Positions 28,614 to 34,826 of a DNA stretch of 34,826 nt are shown here, piece by piece. Position numbers and translations under genes: made by a program. The stretch is from Gammaproteobacteria bacterium (lineage in GTDB: Bacteria; Pseudomonadota; Gammaproteobacteria; Pseudomonadales; Azotimanducaceae): assembly GCA_026705345.1 (NCBI GenBank), contig JAPPAV010000132.1:1-34826 (forward strand). Reading direction: 5' to 3'. The notes beneath the pieces are model-generated. The model ran no database searches. It was not told the origin of the DNA and was given only the letters and a program-made list of their open reading frames with translations. The number at the start of each line of letters is the position of its first letter. Position 1 is the stretch's first letter.

Positions 28614-29972
28614 ATGAGTTCATCCGAGGTCGGTGTGGTTGGGTCGGAGCGCGTTGAAGCGCACGGCGAATTCGAGCACCGGTCGCCACCGTTGGCGCGT
28701 CGTTCGAGACGGCGGGTCCGCCCGAAGGGTACGGCCAATGCGCGCGCATCGGGAACGTTTGCCGCCGCGCTGGTTGTCTTGGTGGCCGCGACGGTTCGAA
28801 GCGCACCTGCCATCGTGCCGGATCCACCTTCGATTTCCGCCAAGAGCTATATCCTCATGGACGGCCATACGCGAACGGTACTGGCCGAGCGCGACAGCGG
28901 GGAGCCGTTGCCGCCGGCCAGTCTTACGAAGATCATGACGAGCTTCGTGGCCGCCGCGGAGTTGGCGGCCGGGCGCGTTGCCCTCGACGACCAGGTACCC
29001 ATAAGCGTCAAGGCGTGGCGCACACGCGGTTCGAAGATGTTTGTCCGTGAAGGTACCGAGGTCGCGCTGAGCGATCTGTTGCGTGGCATCGTCGTCGTCT
29101 CCGGCAACGACGCAAGCGTTGCGGTTGCGGAATACATAGCGGGTGCCGAAGACGCGTTCGCGGACATGATGAACAGGTACGCGAAGGATCTCGGGATGAC
29201 CAATACGCGATTCGTGAACTCGTCGGGTCTGCCCGACGACGGCCACTACTCGTCCGCCAAGGACATGGCCATCCTGTCGGCCTCGCTCATCGAACGATTT
29301 CCGGAACACTATCTGATGTATTCGGAGAAGTCGTTCCAGTATGGCGAGATCGAGCGGCCCCAAGTGAACCGCAACCGGCTGTTGTGGCGTGACAAATCCG
29401 TGGATGGCGTCAAGACGGGCATGACCGAGGCGGCCGGTTTTTGCCTGGTTGCTTCTGCCCTTCGCGAAGGAACGCGTCTGATCGCCGCCGTCATGGGGGC
29501 CGACAACGACGAGGATCGACTCCGCGACACGCAGAAGCTTCTCGCCTACGGTTTTCGCTACTTCGAGACCCATGATCTCTACCGCGGCGGCGAACCGCTG
29601 GCCACGCCGCGGGTGTGGTACGGGACGGTGGAGGAGGTGGCCGTGGGTATCGAGGAACCGATCCGCTTGACCGTACCCCGTGGTCGCTACGATGATCTCA
29701 GCGCCGTTCTCGACATCCCGGATGACATCGAGGCGCCCATTGCCGTGGGTGACTCGCTGGGCGTGGTTCGGGTCACCCTCGACGACGACATCCTGGCCGA
29801 GCGGAGTCTGTTGGCTCAGACAGCGGTTGCCGAGGCCGGATTCTTCGCACGTCGGGGCGACGACTTGGCGCGCTTCTTCGGCGGACTGTTCGGGGACTCG
29901 GACGATGCGAAAACCCCGGTCCCCGACGCCCCGATCGAAACCGATGCGCCGACGCACGGGGAGGAGCCGTAG
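28614..29972 (+). CDS. dacA: D-alanyl-D-alanine carboxypeptidase (PBP5/6 type)
   Basis: The 452-residue serine carboxypeptidase trims pentapeptides in the periplasm. Motifs are SLTK at 103-106, SGN at 163-165 and KTG at 267-269, followed by a PBP5_C domain and an extended, acidic C-terminus. ATG 28614 follows ACAGGAGTAAGCC, a clear ribosome binding site. It gives an unusual leader of about 45 mostly polar, arginine-rich residues before the hydrophobic signal segment TFAAALVVLVAATVRS. No other good start lies between. The usual amphipathic membrane anchor is not obvious; the end is FFGGLFGDSDD and an acidic tail. The TAG stop is part of the dispersed palindromic repeat. Confidence 0.94.
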   Translation: MSSSEVGVVGSERVEAHGEFEHRSPPLARRSRRRVRPKGTANARASGTFAAALVVLVAATVRSAPAIVPDPPSISAKSYILMDGHTRTVLAERDSGEPLPPASLTKIMTSFVAAAELAAGRVALDDQVPISVKAWRTRGSKMFVREGTEVALSDLLRGIVVVSGNDASVAVAEYIAGAEDAFADMMNRYAKDLGMTNTRFVNSSGLPDDGHYSSAKDMAILSASLIERFPEHYLMYSEKSFQYGEIERPQVNRNRLLWRDKSVDGVKTGMTEAAGFCLVASALREGTRLIAAVMGADNDEDRLRDTQKLLAYGFRYFETHDLYRGGEPLATPRVWYGTVEEVAVGIEEPIRLTVPRGRYDDLSAVLDIPDDIEAPIAVGDSLGVVRVTLDDDILAERSLLAQTAVAEAGFFARRGDDLARFFGGLFGDSDDAKTPVPDAPIETDAPTHGEEP

Positions 29973-29995
29973 GGGACGGGCCTTGTCCCGTCCCG
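29967..29995. repeat. Dispersed palindromic repeat at the dacA stop
   Basis: CCGTAGG begins the element, and the TAG at 29970-29972 is the dacA stop codon. A perfect 8-bp stem follows: GGGACGGG at 29973-29980, loop CCTTGT, CCCGTCCC at 29987-29994. It is the same family as the copies at 3029-3055 and 6745-6987, and lies 24 bp before the lipB start. Confidence 0.85.
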
Positions 29996-30018
29996 TGCAC
30001 GACGGGTGACGCAGGCCA

Positions 30019-30678
30019 GTGGCACGTCTTATTGTCAGGAGTCTCGGTCCCGACACCGTCTACGAGGACGTGTTCCGGGCCATGCGCACGTTCACGGATG
30101 CCCGAAGCGAATCAACGGCGGACGAACTGTGGCTCACCGAACACGCGCCGGTGTTCACCCAGGGCCAAGCCGGGCGGGCCGAGTACCTGCTTGCGCCCGG
30201 TAACATACCGGTCGTGCAGAGCGACCGCGGTGGCCAGGTGACCTATCACGGGCCCGGCCAGATCGTGGGCTACCTGATGTTCGATCTGCGACGGCTGGGT
30301 TTGACCGTGCGTACCCTCGTGCGCAACATCGAGGCCAGCGTCGTCGCGTTGCTCGCCGACTACGGCATCGACGCGGCGCCTCGGACCGACGCGCCGGGTG
30401 TCTACGTGGGACGCGACAAGATCGCCGCTTTGGGGCTGCGGGTACGCCGCGGATACAGCTACCATGGATTGAGCCTCAACGTCGATATGGATCTGACGCC
30501 GTACGCCCGGATCGTTCCCTGTGGTCTGACGGGAACCGGCGTGACGACCATGGCCGTGCTGACGGGTGGCGGCGCTTGTGTGGCGGAAGTGACACCCCGG
30601 TTGGTCGACAAGCTGGTGGCACAATACGGCTTCGACGAGGTCGTCGATGTCCAAGCGCCATCGATGGCAGGCATCTGA
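30019..30678 (+). CDS. lipB: Lipoyl(octanoyl) transferase
   Basis: The 219-residue enzyme moves octanoate from acyl carrier protein to lipoyl domains of 2-oxoacid dehydrogenases and the glycine cleavage H protein. Signatures are [20 protein letters not shown], the catalytic Lys134 in [15 protein letters not shown] and the acyl-carrying Cys168 in [16 protein letters not shown] 30019 is the start. In gammaproteobacteria dacA is usually followed by ybeD, then lipB and lipA. Here ybeD and lipA are missing, and a sulfatase follows lipB after 25 bp. Confidence 0.96.
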   Translation: MARLIVRSLGPDTVYEDVFRAMRTFTDARSESTADELWLTEHAPVFTQGQAGRAEYLLAPGNIPVVQSDRGGQVTYHGPGQIVGYLMFDLRRLGLTVRTLVRNIEASVVALLADYGIDAAPRTDAPGVYVGRDKIAALGLRVRRGYSYHGLSLNVDMDLTPYARIVPCGLTGTGVTTMAVLTGGGACVAEVTPRLVDKLVAQYGFDEVVDVQAPSMAGI

Positions 30679-30703
30679 CCACCACCAGCCGAATCTGCGA
30701 CCG

Positions 30704-32242
30704 ATGCGACCCAACATTGTTTTTGCCTTTGCGGATGATTGGGGCCGGTACGCCCGTGCCTACGCCCAGCATGAAGGTCCCGGTTCGCTGAACGAACTGA
30801 TCGACACCCCGAACTTCGATCGGATCGCCGCCGAGGGCGCGTTGTTCTTGAACGCCTTGGTTCCCGCGCCGTCCTGCACGCCCTGCCGCAGTTCGATCCT
30901 GGCTGGCCAGTACTTCTGGCAGACGGGTCTCGGCGCGATCCTGCAAGGTGCGGTTTGGGACGAAACGATTCCCACGTTTCCCCTCGAGTTGGAGAGAGGC
31001 GGGTATTTCATCGGCTACCAATACAAGGTCTGGAGCCCGGGAAAGACCCTCAATGCACCGATCGGTGCAGCCCGCACGCGTTACGAGCCGGCTGGCCGGA
31101 ACTTCAACCAGTTCTCCCATTGGGTCACGGCCAACGCCGCGACGCTCGGCATCGAAGGCGCCAAGCAAACGCTTTACGACGAGACCCGGGAGAACTTCCG
31201 CGCGTTCTTGGCGGCACGGGGGGACGATCGGCCGTTCTGCTACTGGTGGGGACCGACGAATACCCATCGTACCTGGGAACGCGGGTCCGGAAAGGCGTTG
31301 TGGGGGATCGATCCGGACGACCTCGAGGGCCGCTTGCCGGGTTTCCTGCCGGACGTGCACGAAATCCGCGAAGACGCCGCGGACTACCTCGGCGAGTGTC
31401 AGGCCGTCGACAAGGGTTTGGGCATCCTGCGCGACGAGCTAATCGCCGTTGGCGAATGGGACAACACTCTCCTAGTGGTTAGCGGCGATCACGGCATCCC
31501 CGGCATGCCGCGCGCCAAGTGCAACCTGTACGACATCGGCTGCGAAGTCGCCTTGGCCGTGCGCTGGCCCGGCCGGGTCCGTGCCGGCCGTGTCGTCGAC
31601 GATTTCGTGAACCTGATGGACTTGGGACCGACCTTTTGCGAGGCCGGCGGCATCGACATCCCCGACACCATGACCGGGAAGAGTCTCGTCCCGATCCTCG
31701 ACGCCCCGGCCAGCGGCCAGGTCGATGCCGGGCGCGATCACGTCGTCACGGGGCGGGAACGCCATGTCGGGTTTGCCCGGGAAGGCTACCTGCCGTATCC
31801 GCAGCGATCCCTGCGGACCAAGGACTTCATCTACATCGTGAACTTCGAGCCCGACCGCTGGCCGATGGGCGACCCCAAGGGGCTCGACGACCCCCGGGCG
31901 CCGGCACCGGACTACCAGACACTCGCCTCGAACACATTCGCGGCCTACCCGGACTTCGATGCCAGCCCGACCAAGGCGTGGATGATCCATCACCGGGAGG
32001 AACTCGACGTCGAACCGCTGTACGACTTAGCGTTCGGGAAGCGACCGAGGGAGGAACTCTACGACCTCAATGAGGATCCGCACTACATGACCAACGTGGC
32101 CGACGATCCGAAGTACGCCAATGTGCGGGGTCAAATGGAGGCGCGTCTCCTCGCGATCCTCGAGGACCAGGACGACCCGAGGTTGATGGAGCAGCCGTGT
32201 CGGTACGAACTCGAACCCTACGCGGGCCCTCCCGAACGTTGA
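30704..32242 (+). CDS. Sulfatase, formylglycine-dependent (S1 family)
   Basis: The 512-residue protein is a type I sulfatase. Metal-binding aspartates 11-12 are in NIVFAFADDWG. The nucleophile cysteine is residue 58 in CTPCR, fitting the C-x-(S/P/A)-x-R motif converted to formylglycine by a maturase not seen here. VVSGDHG supplies further metal and substrate ligands. The segment PGMPRAKCNLYDIG resembles N-sulfoglucosamine sulfohydrolase-type enzymes, which act on sulfated sugars, but the true substrate is unknown. ATG 30704 gives no signal peptide. The frame stays open to 30647, overlapping lipB, and that extension adds no signal either, so the enzyme is predicted cytoplasmic. Possible later acquisition into the lipB-lipA slot is inferred. 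Confidence 0.9.
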   Translation: MRPNIVFAFADDWGRYARAYAQHEGPGSLNELIDTPNFDRIAAEGALFLNALVPAPSCTPCRSSILAGQYFWQTGLGAILQGAVWDETIPTFPLELERGGYFIGYQYKVWSPGKTLNAPIGAARTRYEPAGRNFNQFSHWVTANAATLGIEGAKQTLYDETRENFRAFLAARGDDRPFCYWWGPTNTHRTWERGSGKALWGIDPDDLEGRLPGFLPDVHEIREDAADYLGECQAVDKGLGILRDELIAVGEWDNTLLVVSGDHGIPGMPRAKCNLYDIGCEVALAVRWPGRVRAGRVVDDFVNLMDLGPTFCEAGGIDIPDTMTGKSLVPILDAPASGQVDAGRDHVVTGRERHVGFAREGYLPYPQRSLRTKDFIYIVNFEPDRWPMGDPKGLDDPRAPAPDYQTLASNTFAAYPDFDASPTKAWMIHHREELDVEPLYDLAFGKRPREELYDLNEDPHYMTNVADDPKYANVRGQMEARLLAILEDQDDPRLMEQPCRYELEPYAGPPER

Positions 32243-32415
32243 CTGGACGAGCGGTGACGACGCGAATTGCCGCGACGACGCAGGGTTCCTAGTAACGGAC
32301 CCGGTGGCGGCTGCCAGCCCTCTTTTCTCGATGTCTGCCACGGCTTTCGGCACGCCACGAGTGCAGGCTACGTATAACTACCTATCAACCTCCAAAATAT
32401 ACAATAAAATCATTC

Positions 32416-32433
32416 GTTTAACCCGCGTTATCC
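32416..32433. repeat. 18-bp quasi-palindrome overlapping the recombinase stop
   Basis: GTTTAAC-CCGC-GTTATCC is an imperfect inverted repeat around a 4-bp centre. Bases 32428-32430 are the TAA stop of the recombinase on the minus strand. On that strand it closely matches the 18-bp palindrome upstream of the gene (33583-33600), with the centre in opposite orientation. The adjacent 50 bp on the left are AT-rich. A recombinase-binding or attachment-site role is inferred. Confidence 0.6.
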
Positions 32434-33558
32434 GGACTCTACCACCACCGTTTCGGACGCCGCAAGCGCTTTTTTCGACTTTTTCGAGGCACCGCCGCCG
32501 TCGCGGCGACCGCCGCGCAGCCGCGCCACGGCGCCCCGGGACGCCTCCTGGTTGCGTATGTAGAGCGCCGGCATGGACGGATCCTTCCAGCGTCCCTCCT
32601 TCTGCAGCTCGGCGAGCGATGCGCCCCGCTCGGCCAGCTCCTGCGCCGAGCCGATCCGCAGCGAGTGGCCGGACACCCGGCCCTCGATCCCTGCCTCCTT
32701 CGCGCGGCGCTTGATCGCGGCGCGGACCGAGTCCGGCCCGAGACGCCGTTCCGAGACGCGCCCCCACCGGTCCACCGCCCGGAACAGGGCGCCGGACCCG
32801 ATGCGGCCGGCGCCCATCCAACGCCGCAGGCGGTCGGCCGTGCGCACACGCAGGTACTGCACCGCCCCGCGGCCGCGCTGATCCGTTTTGCTGCGGCGGA
32901 TCCTGATCCGCGCCGTGCCGTCCGGCAGGAACGTCAGGTCGTCGACATTCAGTCCCGAGACCTCGAACACCCGCAGCAGGGCGTCCGACGCGACGGCGAC
33001 GATCGCGGCGTCGCGTCTGCCCGCCAGGTCGTCGTGCGCCTCGGCGCATCTGCACATCTTCTCGGCCTCCTTCCACGAGATTCCCCGTACCTGCCCCGTA
33101 CCGCGCTCCGCGCCTTCCCGGCGGAAGCGCTCCAGGCGCTCTTTCGTCACGGGGCCGACCGGGTCCGTTGAGCGCAGGCCCGTCCGCGCGCATGCCTTCG
33201 CGGCGTAGTGCACCGCCGCCACGAGGTGCGCGGCGCTGGGCGGCGAGCGGCCCCGGTCGAACAGCACGCCGAGGTAGCGGGCAAGCAGCGCGTCGGTGGC
33301 CGGCCGCCCGTCCAGCCACTCGCTCAAGGCGGCGAGTACGCCGGCGTAGACCTTGCGCGTCTTGGGCGCGAAGGCCGTCTCGGGCAGCCGCCGGATCGCG
33401 AGTTCGATATCGATCGGCGGCGGCGCCCAGCCGCCGTTCTCGATCCGGTCGGCGAGCAGCCGGACAAGACCGACAACGACGCGGCGGGGGCCCAACGCGA
33501 AGAGGAAGGCTGCGGCGTTCAAGGGTGCCGTTTCGAGATGGACGGTGGCGGATGTCAT
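32428..33558 (-). CDS. Tyrosine recombinase / phage-type integrase
   Basis: The 376-residue protein has a core-binding N-terminal domain (about 45-150) and a catalytic domain with the full constellation: Arg196 in DALLRVFEVSGL, Lys224 in RRSKTDQRG, His298 and Arg301 in SGHSLRIGSAQ, Trp324 in EGRWKDPSMPALY, and nucleophile Tyr333. The GRWKDPSMPALYIR wording is typical of plasmid- and phage-type integrases rather than XerC or XerD. A lysine- and arginine-rich tail follows. The ATG lies after GGAGACACACCC. The gene runs opposite to its neighbours, is very GC-rich, and is bracketed by related 18-bp palindromes. No tRNA or excisionase gene is adjacent. Confidence 0.92.
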   Translation of the reverse strand: MTSATVHLETAPLNAAAFLFALGPRRVVVGLVRLLADRIENGGWAPPPIDIELAIRRLPETAFAPKTRKVYAGVLAALSEWLDGRPATDALLARYLGVLFDRGRSPPSAAHLVAAVHYAAKACARTGLRSTDPVGPVTKERLERFRREGAERGTGQVRGISWKEAEKMCRCAEAHDDLAGRRDAAIVAVASDALLRVFEVSGLNVDDLTFLPDGTARIRIRRSKTDQRGRGAVQYLRVRTADRLRRWMGAGRIGSGALFRAVDRWGRVSERRLGPDSVRAAIKRRAKEAGIEGRVSGHSLRIGSAQELAERGASLAELQKEGRWKDPSMPALYIRNQEASRGAVARLRGGRRDGGGASKKSKKALAASETVVVESG

Positions 33559-33582
33559 GGGTGTGTCTCCTTGTCTTGGTTG

Positions 33583-33600
33583 GGTTAACGCGGGTTAACC
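33583..33600. repeat. 18-bp palindrome upstream of the recombinase
   Basis: GGTTAACGCGGGTTAACC has perfect 7-bp arms, GGTTAAC and GTTAACC, around a GCGG centre, 24 bp upstream of the recombinase start codon. This is the size and form of a tyrosine-recombinase core site or an autoregulatory operator. The related copy at 32416-32433 overlaps the stop of the same gene. Confidence 0.65.
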
Positions 33601-33685
33601 ACGGCGGCTGGACTCCACGAACCGATGTGCTCGTGGTGCGAACACCGGCCCGTCGAGCTACCGACAGACAATATACGGAGGAAAC

Positions 33686-34039
33686 ATGAACCAGCTGCTC
33701 AAATCGCAGCGTCGTCTCACGGCGGCTTTCAGACTGAACCCTGTGATAGTTTCGCTACTACTGGGTGCCGCATTGATATTGGGTCCCGCGTGGCCGGGCC
33801 AAGGAAACGCGGGCGCGGGCTCCAGTCAAATATATCCACCCTACGGCCCCATCGAGTGTTTTGAGGTCTGCGAAAGGGAATGCCAAGCAGTCCATCAATC
33901 TTGCATCGATGTACACGAACGTCGTGGCGCGGGTCCCGTGCGTGTATTCGTGTCATGCACGATACCGTACAATCGGTGCAAGAACGGATGTGAGGAGAGA
34001 TGCAACCAACTCCCATGGCCCGTGTATCCCGGGTATTGA
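33686..34039 (+). CDS. Secreted protein with mirror-symmetric eight-cysteine pattern
   Basis: The 117-residue protein has a basic N-terminus, a hydrophobic segment at about 19-35 and a likely signal-peptidase site near GNAGAG, leaving a mature part of about 75 residues. Its eight cysteines are at 58, 62, 66, 73, 91, 98, 102 and 106, giving spacings 4-4-7-18-7-4-4, an exact mirror. Each half is likely a helix (CFEVCEREC and CKNGCEERC), so an antiparallel hairpin held by disulfides is plausible. The ATG follows TACGGAGGAAAC, an excellent ribosome binding site. The end overlaps the next gene by 40 nt. I recognise no family; resemblance to CX3C or CHCH hairpins is only structural analogy. Confidence 0.8.
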   Translation: MNQLLKSQRRLTAAFRLNPVIVSLLLGAALILGPAWPGQGNAGAGSSQIYPPYGPIECFEVCERECQAVHQSCIDVHERRGAGPVRVFVSCTIPYNRCKNGCEERCNQLPWPVYPGY

Positions 34040-34404
34040 ATGACTTGCCTTGGTCGAACATCGCCGTAGCCGGCATGGGGTTCGTTGTGGGATACCAGCT
34101 GTTGGAAGCGGCATGGTGGGTTCTAGGTAAGATCGGCTGGGATGTTGTAGCCGCGAGTGCTGCAGGGGGCGTGATTGTCTCCGCGTTGGCGTTGAAGTGG
34201 CGGGCAAAGATCGGTATCGCTGCAATAGGCCTAGGTTTCTTTATCCTAATGCTCAATCTTGCAGCCTGTGTTGTTCTGACATTTGGTTGGGCTACTAGTG
34301 TCGGAACAGGTTGGCAAGTCGCTATTGTGGTGCTTGCGCTTCTGTTTGCGGTCGTGATCGCTTTGCTGTCTTCGAACAGGCGTAGGACTTTCGGACAGGG
34401 GTAG
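34000..34404 (+). CDS. Four-helix membrane protein coupled to the cysteine-rich protein
   Basis: The 134-residue protein has four predicted membrane helices at about 20-42, 48-65, 71-95 and 105-125, and ends in a basic segment (SSNRRRTFGQG). ATG 34000 lies inside the preceding gene, 5 nt after GAGGAGAG, and ATG 34015 is an alternative. The 40-nt overlap implies tight translational coupling and a joint function, for example anchor, exporter or protector of the secreted partner; this is inferred. Local GC content looks lower than in the rest of the window. The stop is followed at once by short GTAGGACT-containing repeats. No family is recognised. Confidence 0.72.
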   Translation: MQPTPMARVSRVLNDLPWSNIAVAGMGFVVGYQLLEAAWWVLGKIGWDVVAASAAGGVIVSALALKWRAKIGIAAIGLGFFILMLNLAACVVLTFGWATSVGTGWQVAIVVLALLFAVVIALLSSNRRRTFGQG

Positions 34405-34826
34405 GACTCTACCGAGGACTCCCGGACGGGGACTCCCGGGACGGGGACTCCCGGAGGACGGGGACTCCCGGACACACGCGATTTCGATCCTACGGAGGAC
34501 GGGGACTCCCGGACACACGCGATTTCGATCCTACACGGCGTAGACATTTGGCCCAAGGCAACATTGAGTTGCCCTCCGGCTAGGCCTGTCGGTTCCAGCC
34601 GTGACGCATGGCGTCAACAGACTGCCTGAGCGAGGGCGCTCCGGTCGAGGGCATACGAGCGTATACGCGTCGACCCATCGCCGGTTGAGTCGATCAATCC
34701 CGCCGCTGTCGCTTGCTGACACGGTCAAGCTCGCGGCGGCTGGCGGCATTGCCCGGATGGGCTCGGAGTCCCGGAGTCCCGGACACACGCGACTCCGTTC
34801 CCACGCCCCGTAGGAAATCTGCGCAA
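34405..34826. other. Gene-free right end with repeats
   Basis: The last 422 bp hold no convincing gene. The left part is the tandem-repeat block. At about 34762-34797 a diverged copy with GAGTCCCGG twice and then GGACACACGCGACTCC appears. Between them, 34540-34760 contains no repeat or RNA that I can support. Short frames on the minus strand here are shadows. Confidence 0.6.
34413..34534. repeat. Tandem repeats with 41-bp units
   Basis: A perfect 41-bp unit occurs twice in tandem, at 34453-34493 and 34494-34534. It begins GGAGGACGGGGACTCCCGG, continues ACACACGCGATTTCGATCC and ends TAC. Before it, the short core GGGACTCCCGG or GGACTCCCGG is repeated three more times at about 34416-34454. GGGACTCCC is close to palindromic. 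Confidence 0.9.

Noticed and set aside
34413-34534. CRISPR array
   Set aside because: The 41-bp units abut directly with no unique spacers, and no cas gene is present.

Overview
The window reads as a chromosomal segment of a high-GC gammaproteobacterium, probably uncultivated and perhaps known only from a metagenome assembly. The evidence is the gene order around ychF-pth-rplY-tRNA-Gln-lolB, prfA-prmC-moeB, and nadD-rsfS-rlmH-mrdA-rodA-mltB-rlpA-dacA-lipB, all of which are gammaproteobacterial arrangements. GTG and TTG starts and 4-nt stop/start overlaps (GTGA, TTGA) are common. No rRNA is present. I cannot name a genus.

Layout. 1-2.9 kb: the tail of an unknown gene, then a CbbQ/NorQ-type MoxR AAA+ ATPase and its CbbO/NorD-type VWA partner; such pairs remodel or activate a metalloenzyme (RuBisCO or nitric oxide reductase in known cases), and the client gene is probably just left of the window. 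3-5.6 kb, minus strand: a Bax-inhibitor-1 (YccA-like) membrane protein gene broken by one frameshift, followed by a large secreted lipase-like lipoprotein. 5.7-6.7 kb: a promoter, elongator tRNA-Met, a DUF1801 protein and an unknown protein. 7.0-10.3 kb, minus strand: lolB, tRNA-Gln, rplY, pth and ychF. 10.4-13.1 kb: prfA, prmC and moeB. 13.3-16.2 kb: a TonB-dependent receptor. 16.2-19.7 kb, minus strand: a four-helix membrane protein and uvrA. 19.8-21.2 kb: ssb and, convergent to it, uppP. 21.3-30.7 kb: a long plus-strand run covering a LON-domain protein, NAD synthesis, ribosome silencing, rRNA methylation, the cell-elongation peptidoglycan machinery and lipoate transfer. 30.7-32.2 kb: a sulfatase.

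32.3-34.8 kb is accessory in character. It holds a tyrosine recombinase flanked by related 18-bp quasi-palindromes, a small secreted protein whose eight cysteines have mirror-symmetric spacing, an overlapping four-helix membrane protein, and a field of tandem repeats.

Two further themes run through the window. One is a dispersed GC-rich palindromic repeat with a core arm GGGACGGG that sits at gene 3' ends and in two cases supplies the stop codon. The other is a loosened gene order: ispE, prs, hemA, ybeD and lipA are missing from places where related bacteria usually keep them. The strongest candidates for something undescribed are the mirror-cysteine protein with its membrane partner beside the recombinase, and the recombinase with its flanking palindromes.
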